This document shows positions 13,997 through 24,900 of a stretch of 64,000 nucleotides of DNA, piece by piece (the stretch's first letter is position 1; every line of letters begins with the position of its first letter). Made by a program: the position numbers and the translations under genes. A model generated the notes under the pieces. The model was not told the DNA's origin, ran no database searches, and saw only the letters and a program-made list of their open reading frames with translations. The DNA is from Mycoplasmopsis gallinacea (GTDB lineage: Bacteria > Bacillota_I > Bacilli_A > Mycoplasmatales > Metamycoplasmataceae): positions 930,001 through 994,000 of the forward strand of contig NZ_CP047225.1 in NCBI RefSeq assembly GCF_012220205.1. The letters run 5' to 3'.

Positions 13997-14257
13997 TTAA
14001 CCAAAAAGTCCTCTTTGTCTTTGAAGAACTGTTCATAAACGACCATCTAATCCTGTATCTTTATATTTATAAAAGTCAGCGATGTATGCAATCTCAAGGC
14101 AAATTAAAACAAGTAAGACAACAATTAATAAAATCATAAGTCCTCAGAAGATTTTTCTTTTTGTTGTTCAAACTGGTTTTTGTTCTTCTTGTTGTTGATT
14201 GTTTTCGTTTTGTGTTTCTTCTTTAATTTCTTGTACTTCTTGTGTTTCTAATGACAT
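13997..14257 (-). CDS. Small single-pass membrane protein, 86 aa, unknown function
   Basis: The ATG at 14257 has AGGAG eight nt upstream; the frame runs to TAA at 13997 with three TGA Trp codons. The product has an acidic/Gln-rich N-terminus (MSLETQEVQEIKEETQNENN), then basic TTKRK, a single strong membrane segment at about residues 37-60 (FWGLMILLIVVLLVLICLEI) and a short C-terminal tail rich in Arg/Gly. A -10 TATAAT lies at 14290-14295. It sits downstream of the ABC exporter pair on the same strand but has its own promoter and terminator. I do not recognise a family; an accessory subunit for a membrane complex is only a guess. Confidence 0.8.
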
Positions 14258-14348
14258 TATTTATTCTCCTTGCTTAGTCAGTTTTTCTAATTATAATATA
14301 AAAGCAATATTTTATTAAATCTATTTAGAAACTGTGAAAATATTTTTT

Positions 14349-14368
14349 TAAACCTATTTTTAGGTTTA
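14349..14368 (-). terminator. Terminator overlapping the stop codon of the downstream ABC exporter gene
   Basis: TAAACCTA-TTTT-TAGGTTTA hairpin followed on the minus strand by a U-rich tail (plus-strand 14343-14349). The right arm contains the TAA stop at 14366-14368. Confidence 0.65.
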
Positions 14369-16189
14369 AAAATCTTTTTTAGCTTCATTTAGAATCGAGT
14401 TATATAAATTAAAATACTTTCCTTTATTATCTAAAAGTTCAAAATGCTTTCCTTGCTCAATAATTTTACCTTTTTCTAACACCACAATCTTATCAGCATT
14501 AATAATGGTGCTAAGGCGATGCGCAATAATTAATAAGGTCTTTTTATTGCTTAAGTATTTTAAAGCTTCTTGAATCTTTTTCTCTGTTATAGTATCAATA
14601 TTTGAAGTGGCTTCATCCATAATAATAATTGGCTTTTGCGAAATTAAAGCTCTAGTAATTGAAAGAAGTTGTCTTTGCCCTTCAGAAAGGTTTCGTCCAT
14701 TATTAATTAAAATAGTTTCATAGCCACTAGGAAGCTTATTGATAAATTCATCAATTTTGGTAAGCTTACAAATTTCAAAGAGTTCTTTTTCTTTAATATC
14801 TGGGTTGACCATTTTTAAATTATTAAAAATGGTATCTTCAAAAAGGAATGTATCTTGGGAAATAATGGCAATTTTATCTCTTCAAGATTTTTGGTTAATT
14901 TTAATTGAGTTTTGATTATCAATTAAAATTTCTCCACTACTTGGCTCATAAAATTTAGCTAAAAGCTTGGAAATAGTACTTTTTCCACTTCCAGTATGCC
15001 CAACTAGCGCTAAGCTAGTTTGTGCAGGTATTTTGAAACTAATATTACTTAAAACCACATTGTCTTTGAGGTTTGGGTAATGAAAATTGACATTTTTAAA
15101 TTCTATATCACCTTTAATAAATTTAAGTGAATCAAGTTTTTCGTTTTCAAAAGGAATTTGATATTCTAAAATCCGCTTGATTCGATCTCAAGATGAAAGG
15201 CCATTTTGCAATGTATTTGAAAAACTAAGTACCGTCATAATTTGACTCGTTAATGATGAAATATACATTGAAAAAGAAGTAATTACCCCAAAATCTAGCT
15301 CTTTAATTCCATAGCTAGGCATTTTATTTAAGAAAAAATAAGTACTTAGTGAAACAATAAGCAGCTGATTTACAATGTTAATAAAATTGTAACTTGGGTA
15401 TAAAATATGTCAAAAAAGAACTGATTTTCTTCCTGCGTTTCGTTCGTTTAAACTAATTTGTTCAAATCTTTTATACACTAATTGTTGCTTTTGATGAATT
15501 CTAATATTTGGAAGTGAATCTAAAATTTCTTCAATATAACCGTTATATTCTCCATAAGCATCTTGTGCTTTTCTAAAGTATTTTTTGGTTTTCGAAATTA
15601 TATAAATGAAAATAAGCCCAGTTAATGGAACTAAAATAATTGAAATTAGCCCTAGAATTGGTGCATATAAAAACATTAAAGTTGCATTTAAAACAAACGT
15701 AAAAATGACCCTTAAAATGTTTGAAACAATACTTGAAAGTGAGTTAGCTAAATTTTCAGTATCATTGCTAATTGCAGCCATTAAATCACCAGTTTTTTCA
15801 TTTTCAAAAAAGTTCATCGGCAGCCTTTGAATTTTTAAATATAAAGTTTCTCTTAAGTTTTTAGCATATAAATTAAAGGCTTTTGAAAGCATTAGTGAGT
15901 TAAAAATGGAAATGAGTCTTTCAAAAATGTAAAAGAAAAACAAGATAATAACTAAAAGGAAATAGAAAGAATATTGATCTTTTCAAATCTGTTCAAAATT
16001 GTCACTACTAAAAAAGTGACTTACTAAAAAACCAATATATCAAGAAATTAAACTACCAATTCCAGCTGTTAAAAAGACAAAAAGAAGAAGTAAAAATCAT
16101 TGCTTTTTACTAAAAGGTAAAATCGAGAAAATTTCTTTAAGATCTTTAAATGAAATTTTCTCATTCCGGTTTGATATCCTTATTCTCAT
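14366..16189 (-). CDS. ABC exporter subunit, catalytically complete half (607 aa)
   Basis: Type I exporter half-transporter: six-helix transmembrane domain (about residues 20-310) fused to a nucleotide-binding domain. Walker A GHTGSGKS is near residue 400, signature LSEGQ near 500, Walker B IIIMDEATSNID near 523 with the catalytic Glu present, and the switch His in IIAHRLST near 556. The signature differs from canonical LSGGQ. Start ATG 16189 follows AAGGAAAAATAAA and lies 1 nt from the stop of the partner gene at 16191, so the two are co-translated. The protein should sit in the membrane as a heterodimer with that partner and export a drug, lipid or peptide; the substrate is not visible. No truncation: the length is normal for an MsbA/LmrCD-type half. 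Confidence 0.9.
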
Positions 16190-16190
16190 T

Positions 16191-17966
16191 TTATTTTTCC
16201 TTTTGACTTTCGAATATTTCTTGATAGTATTTATTATCTTTTAATAGTTGCTGGTGTGTTCCAATTCCTACTATCATTCCTTTATCTAAAACAATGATTT
16301 TGTCTAAGTTTTCAATTGTTCTAATTCTTTGCGAAATGATAATCAGGGTAATATCTTTAAAGTTATTTAAAATTTCTTTTTGCACGTTTTTATCAGTTTG
16401 GTTATCTAATGCACTAGTAGTATCATCTAAAACTAGAATTTTAGGTTTTTTAATAATTCCTTGTGCGATGCTAAGTCTTTGTTTTTGACCACCACTTAAG
16501 TTAATTCCATGCTGACCAATTATTTGTTCATAGCTTTTTTCATATTCATTAATAAAGTGAGATTGTGAAATATTAATAGCTTGATAAATTTCACTTTCAG
16601 AAGCATTTTCCTTAGTTAAAGTGATGTTTTCCTTAATTGAACCACTTAAAAGCATATTCTTTTGCATAACTGCAGAAATATTGCTTTTTAAATAACTTGT
16701 ATCAATTAAGTTTAAATCATAACCTCCAATTTTAACTATTCCTTGGTGGGGTAAAATTTCTCTAGTAAGTAAATTAACAATGGTACTTTTTCCGCTACCA
16801 GTTGAACCAATTATTCCAAGTGAAGAATTAGCTTTAAGTTCAAAAGAGATATTTTTAAGAGCATCTAAATCTGGGTTATTTGGGTAAATATAAGAAACAT
16901 TTTCAAAAGTAATTGATCAATTAGTTGGTTTAATTTCACTAATAACATCTTTGATTTTGCTTTCTAAATTAAGAACCTCATAAATTCTTTTAGAGCTAGC
17001 ACTAGCTCTAAAAAGTTTATTCGATTCAAAACACACTTGAAAAATCCCTGAAGAAATGAGTGAAAGGTAAGCTAAAAATTGATAGATATTTCCAACTTGA
17101 CTTTGGATGTTGCTATTTGTATAATTTTTAGCCATAATTCCAAAAATTATAAATACTAGAATATTTCCAATTGCAATGCAAGCGTGAATAATGGGTCACG
17201 CAAGTGAATCTCTAAAAGATACTTTGTAATTTAAATTAAGTAAGTTATTATTTTCTTTTTGATAGTGCTCAAAGCGAGTTTGTTCTAAGTTATAACCTTT
17301 AATAAGTTCAATTCCGTTGATATCTTCTTTGGCATTATTTGCTAATTTATCTAAAATATAATTTTCCTTTCTAAATAAAGGAAAAAGAAATTTAATCGCT
17401 ACAACCGAACCAATAATTACGATTGGAATATTTACAAAAATGGCAATTGATAAGTTTAAATCTAGATTTAATGAGAAAAATAAACCTCAAATAATCAAGA
17501 ATAAACCATTAAATAAAGAACGACATAAAACATAAAAACCGGCATTGATTTTACCAATATCATTTCCAAAATAATTAATGATTGTAGCTTGTGAAAGCTC
17601 AGTAATATCATCTTTGCTTAAGTGAATAATTTTGTCAAATAGTTTTAATCTAATTAAATGACGAATGTGACTAATTGTATATTCACATAATCTTTGTGAA
17701 GTAAATCATAAAATCAAATTAAGAAGTCCAGAAGTAAGAACTAAAATAATTAAAAATTGATACACACTTAAAGACGAAGGTGGATAAATTTGTCAATGAA
17801 AAATTCTAACAACTTCAATTGTCTTGTTATGATCAATCATTATAATAAATTGCTTTATAAACTGCGGAATTCACATTTCAAAAAAACTCGGCAGAATTGA
17901 AATTAAAGCACAAAGCAAAATTCTTAGCTTTGTTTTTGTATTTAATAAATTCAAAATTCTAATCAT
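16191..17966 (-). CDS. ABC exporter subunit with degenerate catalytic site (591 aa)
   Basis: Half-transporter with an N-terminal six-helix domain and a C-terminal ATPase domain: Walker A GSTGSGKS near residue 394, canonical signature LSGGQ near 492, Walker B ILVLDDTTSALD near 513. The catalytic Glu after Walker B is Asp, and the switch-loop His is Gln (IIISQRIRTI). These changes are typical of the non-hydrolysing site of heterodimeric exporters such as LmrCD or TM287/288, and they complement the partner, which keeps Glu/His but has the non-canonical LSEGQ signature. First gene of the pair. The ATG at 17966 has no Shine-Dalgarno but lies 8 nt after a TATAAT box, so the transcript may be leaderless. 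Function in multidrug or lipid export is inferred from family only. Confidence 0.9.
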
Positions 17967-17974
17967 AATTAAAT

Positions 17975-17980
17975 ATTATA
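17975..17980 (-). promoter_or_regulatory. -10 box placing transcription start at the ABC gene ATG
   Basis: TATAAT on the minus strand ends 8 nt before the ATG at 17966, and no ribosome-binding site lies between. This geometry predicts a leaderless mRNA. The same arrangement occurs at 35051-35066. Confidence 0.55.
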
Positions 17981-18094
17981 AACATTTCAAATGAATTAAA
18001 TTAGTTCATATTTTTCCTTATAACATTAAAATTTGTGTTTGTAAATTCTCTATCAATAAAAAGAAAAATCATTTAAAAAAATTTAAAAAATTCG

Positions 18095-18127
18095 GGCTCG
18101 CTTTTACTTAAAAGCTCGCCTTTTTTT
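18095..18127 (+). promoter_or_regulatory. Conserved GGCTCG hairpin upstream of lipoprotein locus 1
   Basis: GGCTCGCTTTT-ACTT-AAAAGCTCGCC followed by seven Ts. The arms pair except for two central bases. It lies between divergent genes (the ABC gene at 17966 and the lipoprotein at 18283). An almost identical element stands at 31250-31277 upstream of lipoprotein locus 2, inside a shared block of roughly 100 bp. It looks like a terminator, but no plus-strand gene precedes it, so it may end a short RNA or serve as a regulatory site. The rest of this 316-bp gap is AT-rich. Confidence 0.5.
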
Positions 18128-18225
18128 GTCTTTTTGGAAAAAATAGACAATTTTGCTTAATTTATTTTTTGCATTTAGACAAAAACGCCTTATTCTTAGC
18201 TAATTTCGTCTTTTCGGGTCACTTC

Positions 18226-18250
18226 TTTTTTTTTTTTTTTGTTTTAATAA
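18226..18250 (+). promoter_or_regulatory. Poly-T15 promoter tract of lipoprotein locus 1
   Basis: Fifteen Ts (18226-18240) followed by GTTTTAATAAAAATG, with TAATAA at 18245-18250 as the likely -10. The tract fills the -35/-10 spacer. The same downstream motif follows T19 at 31381 and T8 at 24850, so the tract length differs between paralogous loci, as expected for slippage-driven phase variation. ATG 18283 is 42 nt downstream. Confidence 0.6.
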
Positions 18251-18282
18251 AAATGAAAAAGATTACTTGAGAAAGGGAAAAT

Positions 18283-19209
18283 ATGATTAGAAAATTAATT
18301 AAACTTTCACCTGTTGTTTTAACAGGTAGTTTCTTACCATTTATGGTAGCGTGTAATGATAAAAATAATGCAGGTGATAATGGAGAAAAGAGTGGAGATA
18401 ATAATGGTTCAAGTATTACTAACACCCAGCAAGATAATTCTAATGTTAGAATTTTAAAAGAGTTTCAAACTCAAAACCAAATTACACTTACAAAAAAATT
18501 AGCGGAAAAAAATTGAAACCCAGAAGAAAAAAACTTATTAAAACAATACTCTTTATACAAAGAAACTTATGTAAATTATTTTTTACAACTAACAGACATT
18601 GTTTTTAAATTACCCGCTTACATTGAAAAAGTTTATAACGACCCAAATTTACTACAAAGAAATAGAAATTTTATGTTTAATAAACTTTATAGTGAAGATG
18701 GAAACGAACTTGATAAAAAAATAAGAAAATTTAAACAAACTCTTATTGAAAACATTAAAAATGCTACAATTATTCAAAAAAATAGATTTAAAACTACATC
18801 GCTTCCTTATGCAGATGTATTTGAATTTACTTATTTTGATTTTAGAACTGAAAGTGGAAATCAAAATTTAACCGTCCAGGAGTTAAATAACACCCGTTGA
18901 TACTACCAACCAATTAATTATTCAATTGTAAATCAATTTACAAGTCTAATTTACTGTCTTTTTCCTACCGAAATTGATGTTTTTGTAAATGATAATAATC
19001 TTAAAGAAATTCTCAAACAAATAATCATTAGTGAAGATAGAATGGTTAGAATAGAAAAAAAATTAAACCTTGTAAATAAAACCAAAAAAACATTTTATGT
19101 AAAAGAAAATGGAGAAATTAAAGAACAATACTTTGATAGTGTTTTTGGAGAAAATGTTTCTTTATTAAACGGTTTTTTAGATAGTTTAGATTTACCTATT
19201 GCGGACTAA
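18283..19209 (+). CDS. Variable surface lipoprotein, paralog 1 (308 aa)
   Basis: ATG 18283 follows GAAAGGGA. Residues 1-24 form a lipoprotein signal (MIRKLIKLSPVVLTGSF then PFMVAC), with Cys24 as the predicted lipidation site, followed by a low-complexity Asn/Asp/Gly linker. The mature part shares the motif LPYADVFEFTYF with the proteins at 31507 and 24901, defining a local family. Trp codons are TGA. It should be on the outer face of the membrane. The family is not one I can name; no enzymatic motif is visible. Transcription probably depends on the poly-T promoter immediately upstream. A frameshifted small lipoprotein gene follows after 29 nt. Confidence 0.85.
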
Positions 19210-19238
19210 TACTATAAATAATAAAGGAAATAAAAATT

Positions 19239-19323
19239 ATGAAACTTAAAAACTTATGAAAACCACTTGTCTTTTTACTTACCCTTTTCGGGGGGGGTAT
19301 TTAGTAGTTGTATGGTTGTTTAA
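19239..19323 (+). pseudogene. Small lipoprotein start, out of frame at a poly-G8 tract
   Basis: ATG 19239 (after AAAGGAAATAAAAATT) begins a signal peptide MKLKNLWKPLVFLLTLFGG that runs into eight Gs at 19290-19297 and then stops at TAG 19302-19304. With seven Gs the frame continues as VFSSCMVV to TAA at 19323, which restores a lipobox (FSSC) but ends four residues later. The sister copy at 32444 has six Gs and the same defect. Either a phase-variable lipoprotein in the OFF state whose body has been lost, or a decayed remnant; the nearby IS insertion supports decay here. Confidence 0.6.
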
Positions 19324-19385
19324 AACAAAATTACCAATTGTGAAAGTTATTATTATAATTTGACTAACTAAAATAGGGCGCGAAA

Positions 19386-19448
19386 AGTAGACAAAAAAGT
19401 TTAATTTGCAAAGAAACCTCAATAGTTTTGAGGTGTCTTTGTGGTTTT
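19386..19448 (+). repeat. Left 63-bp target-site duplication of the IS1634-like element
   Basis: Runs from AGTAGACAAAAAAG to TCTTTGTGGTTTT and is identical to 21321-21383. It contains a terminator-like hairpin (CAAAGAAACCTCAA and near-complement). It ends exactly where the element's inverted repeat begins. Confidence 0.9.
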
Positions 19449-19580
19449 CCTAACTTTGACACTTTGGTCTTTTTTAAGACTTTTTGAATTTCTTAATATA
19501 TTACATATATTAAGAAATTTTTTATTTTTTTATTTCATATATAGTAAATATATGGTATAATGTGGTAAAAAGGACAAATT

Positions 19581-21239
19581 ATGGCATCAGTACAAATCAT
19601 CAAAAAGAATAAAACACAATATGTAAGAATCGTAGAATCATATTGAGATAAAGAAACTAAAAAACCAAAAATTAGAGAAGTAAAATTTTTAGGTAAATTA
19701 GAAGATCTTACAAAAGATAATCCAAACTTCATTGAAGAATTAAAAGAATCTGTTAGTTCAAAGAAAAATCAAAAACAAAAAGATAGAAACGAACAAATTT
19801 TACAAATCATGAATTCTTTAAAATTGGACAAATTTAAAGGAACAGAAATTAAAGGATATGGAAATTTAGTTTACGAAGAAATCATAAATTATCTAGAATT
19901 ACCAAATTTCTTAAATGACTTACAAAAGAAAAATAGTAGGTCAAAATATGACCTAGCATCAATTACAAAAATGCTAATTTTAACAAGAATTTTAGAACCA
20001 TCTTCTAAAAGAAGTTCAGTTGAAAAAATTAAAAAATATTGATACAAATTTGATGATAGTTTGAAAGACATTTATAGATCACTTGAGTTTTTACAGGATA
20101 AAAAAGCGGATATTTTAAAACATTTAAATGAACAATTTGTAGACAAAATTAACAGAAATTTAACATTCTGTTTCTATGACGTTACAACTGTTTATTTTGA
20201 AAGTTTTATACCTGATGAACTTAGAAAATTTGGTTTTTCAAAAGACAATAAAGTTAACCAAACTCAAGTTGTTTTAGGTCTTTTAATCGACGATATGGGA
20301 ATACCGATTTATTATGATTTATTCCCTGGAAACACATCTGATTTCTTGACTTTAAAACCTGTTTTAGAGAATATAAAAAGAGACTTAGGTATAGATAAAA
20401 TTACTATTGTTGCAGATAGAGGTTTAAACTCAAAAAGTAACTTATTAGCCATAAAACAAGCAGGATACGATTACATAATGGCTTACAAAATCAAAGGTAA
20501 AGAAAATAAAATTGAAGGAATTTATGATCTTGATACATATAAAATGATGTATGAAGAATTCAGTGTGAAAAAACAAGATCACAAAGAGCTTTTTAAATCT
20601 AATAATACCTTTTATGAAATTGACAATAAACTGATTTTAACTTTCTCTGGAAAGAGACAAAGAAAAGATAAAAAAGATCGTGAAAGACTTATTAAAAAAG
20701 CTGAAAAATTACTCAATTTATCAGCTATAAAATCAGAAATGAAAAGAGGTGGTAAGAAGTATTTAAAACTTTCAGCTAACGAAGTTGAGTTAGATCATCA
20801 AGCGATTTTGAAAGATGAAGCCGCAGATGGATTTTATGGAATTTTAACATCTCATGAAGATATGGATGAAATGGAAATTATTGAACAATATTCAAAACTT
20901 TGAAAAATAGAAGAAAGTTTTAGAGTGATGAAAACAAACTTTGAAGTAAGACCAATTTATCTTTCAACTGAAAAGACAATCAAAGGACATTTTTTAATTT
21001 GCTTCCTTGCACTCACGATTCAAAGATATTTAGAATTTGTTCTTGAATATTGTGGTTATCCGCTTCCTACGAATAAAATAATTGAATCAATTAAAAATCA
21101 AAAATTATCAATTATCCCAGAAATAAATACTTATATTAAATCAGAAGAATCTGAAGAGTTCAAAACTATATTAAAAGTTCTTGGACTTAAACCAATTGAA
21201 ACTATTGGTAAATGTGAAGACGTAAAATTTACTATATAG
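19581..21239 (+). CDS. IS1634-family DDE transposase (552 aa)
   Basis: ATG 19581 follows AAAAAGGACAAATT. The frame is open to TAG at 21239 with TGA as Trp. Candidate catalytic residues are in FYDVTTVYFES (first Asp, about residue 200), TIVADRGLNSKSNLL (second Asp, about 275) and WKIEESFRVMK (Glu with downstream Lys, as in the IS4/IS1634 signature, about 445). It cuts and rejoins the element ends. Length is normal for the family and no frameshift is present, so the element is probably active. Confidence 0.92.
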
Positions 21240-21252
21240 GAATTGTGATATA

Positions 21253-21295
21253 AAAACGACGAATAGCTCTATATTGTAGGGTTATTCGTCGTTTT
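21253..21295 (+). terminator. Transposase terminator hairpin inside the IS right end
   Basis: 13-bp perfect inverted repeat AAAACGACGAATA / TATTCGTCGTTTT. Diverged copies of this segment occur at 38884-38945 and 41034-41125, where no transposase remains. Confidence 0.8.
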
Positions 21296-21320
21296 AAGTT
21301 TTAAAAGTGTCAAACTTAGG

Positions 21321-21383
21321 AGTAGACAAAAAAGTTTAATTTGCAAAGAAACCTCAATAGTTTTGAGGTGTCTTTGTGGTTTT
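21321..21383 (+). repeat. Right 63-bp target-site duplication
   Basis: Identical to 19386-19448 and starts directly after the IS right inverted repeat. The stretch from here to 21531 is AT-rich with no gene visible. Confidence 0.9.
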
Positions 21384-21531
21384 TAATAATCATATTAATA
21401 TTTTATTTTCATCTAAATTATAACTAATCAAAAAAATGTAATTTTTCAAGAAATGAAATATTTCTTAAATAATAGTTTTCTTTGTTTTTAAAACAATTTA
21501 CTTATTTAATTTATTTTTGTATTTGCTTTGA

Positions 21532-21582
21532 AAAACCACAATAAAAAGCTTGGCATTTAGCCTTTCTTTTTATTGTGGTTTT
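21532..21582 (-). terminator. Terminator downstream of the KAP-type NTPase gene
   Basis: 17-bp perfect inverted repeat (AAAACCACAATAAAAAG and complement) with a 17-nt loop that itself contains GGC...GCC. Lies 64 nt beyond the stop at 21646 and can act on both strands. Confidence 0.75.
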
Positions 21583-21645
21583 AAATTCCTTCTTTTGCAA
21601 TGAAACTTAAAATCAGACGTTTGTTTTTACAATTTATAAAATATT

Positions 21646-24609
21646 TTAAAGTTCTATATTCATAAAATTATTATCTATTTCTTTAAGCTTATTTTGTATT
21701 TCTTTTTTTGTTTTTTCCTCTTCTTCACTTAGACCTTCAAGTTTCGATAACCCATTTAACAATTGATCATTCTCAATTAAATTTAGTTGATTCAATATGT
21801 TATCTCTATCATTATTTGTATCAACCTGTTGATACAACTCTATAAACTCTTTTATAAATTTGTTTTCTATTAAAAGCTGAAAATTTTTTATATTAATTGA
21901 TAATTTACCTTTTTTGATAATAGTTTTCAGCTTTTCCAATGAAAAACTAGCTTTAGAAATAACTAATTTATAGTCGATAAGTTGTAATACAAATTCAAGT
22001 AATTTTCCCTTAGTTTCATTGTTATTAATAATGTTATGTAAAAGTTTTGTGTTATTTTTATCTAAGTATTCGGTGTAATTTTTTTCATTTATATTATTGG
22101 TAAGGTATTGAATAAAGGCATTGCTTAATTCATTTTGATTTGAAACATATAAATTAAAATTTTCTTTGTTAAATAAAATACAATTATTAGAAAACAAAAT
22201 GTCCAATATTTGTGTTTCTGATTTTCAGTTTGTAAAGTCAGAGAGACTTTTTAAAACTTTTTCATTTTTATTGCATTTTTCAACATATTTAAGTTTATAT
22301 TTTCAATTTAAATCAGAATCTAGTACACGCTTTAAGACATCTTCTCCATTAGAGTGATAAGAGTAATTATTAGACTTTGTATAATTAATGAAAAGTGAAA
22401 AAGAATTATCATCAAAAAATTTCCAAAATTTTTTTAAAAATGAATTTTTTTCTTTGTTTTCAAAAAGTACTTTAAATAGATTTTTCATTGTTATTTCTGT
22501 TTCTTTTTCTTTGATATTATTTTTCAATATATCCATAAAATCATTTATGTTGTAAGATAAAAGTTTTTTTGATATCAATTTTTCTATTTGTTCATTATCT
22601 AAATCCAAATAAGATAAATTAAAAAATTTAATAGAATAATCTCTAATTTCATTAATTTTGTTTTTAATTTCTTTTTTAAATTCTTTTTCAAAAAAATTGC
22701 AATTTATATGAAGTTTCTTATTCTTTATGAAATCAGGAAATTCTTTAAATATGTTTATAAAATCTTCAATTTCAAAATTTATAAAACATATTGTGAATAC
22801 AAATTTAAACATTGAATGTTCATTGGTTGTAAGTGATTCTGAGTTTTTTAGATTTATTATTCAATCTTTAAATCCTTTATTTTTTTCATCATTTAACGTT
22901 TTGTTTAAAAATCAAATAATGATTTTTTGCACCTTTTTGTTGTTATTTCGAAATTCCTCGTATAAGCGTTCTAAAATGTCTTTATATTCTTTCTTAAAAT
23001 TATCTAATATCAATTCTATTTTATCCTGTTCATCATCCCCTAATGATTCTAATATATCGATATTCAATATTGATATAGTTTTAAAGTGTTTATTTCTCAG
23101 TCTCCATATAACTTCTTCCACCTTTTCAAATTTAATGTCTGTTTTGAATAATTTATCAGGATTTTCTTTTACATGTTTAATAAAAAGTTCGTTATTTCTG
23201 TTTTGAGTTTGTTTGTAAAAAGTACTTACATAATATTCGAAAGATTCATCAAAATATTTATTTTCTACGATCATTCTTAGAAAATCTTTAATTTTTTCAT
23301 CTTCGTTTATAGAAGATATTTTTTCTATCACTTTTTCATTATTGTGAGAGAGATCTTTTCAAATTTCATAAATTATGCCTTCTCTTTTAAAAAATAATTC
23401 AAAACTTTGGGGCATCAAGTTCTTTAAAATTATTATAGTGATCAATTTATCTGTTTCAATATTATTGCTAGAATTATTGTTAATTTTTGTGTCGTTTGTA
23501 TTTATAGCCAATATATCTTTATAAATATAGAATTCATTTAATATGTTATTTAAAATTCTCATGTCGCTAATATATTCAGATAAATAAAAAATAGTTTTTT
23601 CTTTTACCCCATCATCAATTAGCGTTCTTAGTTTATCACTAGAACTCATAAAATCAGCAACAGGAATTATTGGTATTATAAAATCAAAAAACTTCACATT
23701 TTCTTCAGAAGAAAACATAGATCCTTTTGCTAAATAAATAAATTTGACAACGTTTTTATTTTGGGGGCTAAATAAATTAAAATTTCTTTTTCTTCCAAAA
23801 ACATTCTCTTTATATTTATTAATTAAAAAATTTAATTCTCTTAATTTGACGAATATATCAACATTGTTATTACGATCCAAATCCTCTATTATTACAATGT
23901 CGGATTTGGAATTTGCTATCAAATAAACAATTTCTCTTATATCTTTGTCGAATATTGTTTCGTCGTTTTTTTCTAAATCGTTTATTTTTGCTTCCGCACC
24001 TTTAAAACTTAATTTTGAAATCTTTAAGATTTTCTTTTTAAAAAATATGAAAATGAAAAAGGAAATAGGTATTAAAAAAGAAATAGCGCACAAAATTATC
24101 AAATTATTTGTATCTTGTCAATGAAACAAATTATTTCAATAATCTTTATAAAATCATAAAATAAGTGAAAATATAAACGATATGGTTAATATAGTGTAAA
24201 AAAATATTTGAATTCGTGGTTTATTTATTTTAAAAGAATATTTACTCAGGAAAATTCTCTTTGGTTCTACCTGAGATAAAATTTGATTAATAATTTGTTT
24301 TTCCAATCTATTTTCATTATTCAATTCATTTATTTCTTTATCTGCATTGTTTGTCTTATCGTTTGAAGAAAAATGAGGTAAAGAAATAGTTATAACATTT
24401 TTAATATTATTTTCTTTTATATAAGTGTTTATGAAACTAGATTTTCCCGCTCCATAATGTCCAATGATCCCGATATTCGTAATATCATCATTATTTAAAG
24501 CATGGTCTAAAGCGTTTTTACATTTAGAAAAAGAGGTTTTCATTTCTTCTTTATCTAAAATTTTGGGAGAAAGAGCGAAAAAAGTATTTTTGTCTTTTTT
24601 ATTATCCAT
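21646..24609 (-). CDS. KAP/YobI-like P-loop NTPase with two membrane helices (987 aa)
   Basis: Five standard-code fragments join into one frame through TGA Trp codons. The ATG at 24609 (MDNKKDKN) has AAAAAGGA eight nt upstream and is preferred over an upstream alternative. Walker A GIIGHYGAGKSSFINTY is near residue 50; two hydrophobic helices follow at about 130-152 and 167-190; Walker B DIVIIEDLDRN is near residue 240. A P-loop, inserted membrane helices and an acidic DLDR Walker B are the hallmarks of KAP-type NTPases, and the pattern resembles the YobI subgroup. The remaining 700 residues are helical and unrecognised. KAP NTPases occur in phage-exclusion loci; a defence role here is inference. 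It uses TGG at some Trp positions (IWRLRN, KFWKFF), unlike resident genes, and stands alone between an IS and a lipoprotein locus, suggesting transfer. Confidence 0.8.
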
Positions 24610-24849
24610 AATCAATTCCTTTTTAATTTTCAATATTATTCAATAATAAAATTATACTTTAGCTATATTAAGGATGAGAAAATAAAAAAGTGATTTTAAA
24701 ACAATTTGGCCTATAAATAATAAAAATGAATTAATATTCTGTTTTAAAATCTATATTTTTCAGAAATATAGATAATTTTAATTTAAAAATATTTTTCAAT
24801 TTTGTAGAAAGCGCCTTATTTTTAGTGTTATAAGTGAAGCTATGCACGC

Positions 24850-24868
24850 TTTTTTTTGTTTTAATAAA
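24850..24868 (+). promoter_or_regulatory. Poly-T8 promoter tract of lipoprotein locus 3
   Basis: Eight Ts (24850-24857) followed by GTTTTAATAAAAAT, the same motif that follows T15 and T19 at the two paralogous loci. The short tract implies a different spacer length and perhaps a different expression state. ATG 24901 lies 43 nt downstream. Confidence 0.55.
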
Positions 24869-24900
24869 AATAAGAATTATTTCTAAAAGGAGAAAGAAAA

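Larger units (their letters stand above)
19449..21320 (+). mobile_element. IS1634-family insertion sequence, complete, 1872 bp
   Basis: Bounded by imperfect terminal inverted repeats CCTAACTTTGACACTTTG (19449-19466) and AAAAGTGTCAAACTTAGG (21303-21320), which match at 16 of 18 positions, and flanked by identical 63-bp direct repeats. It carries one full-length transposase gene and a terminator at 21253-21295. IS1634 of Mycoplasma mycoides is known for long target duplications of variable length, which fits the 63 bp seen here. The intact gene and perfect duplication indicate a recent insertion into the terminator region behind lipoprotein locus 1. Confidence 0.92.

Noticed and set aside
21646-24609. 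Five separate small genes in the NTPase region
   Set aside because: All lie in one frame and are separated only by TGA, which is Trp in this organism; the same applies to the giant surface proteins and most long genes here.
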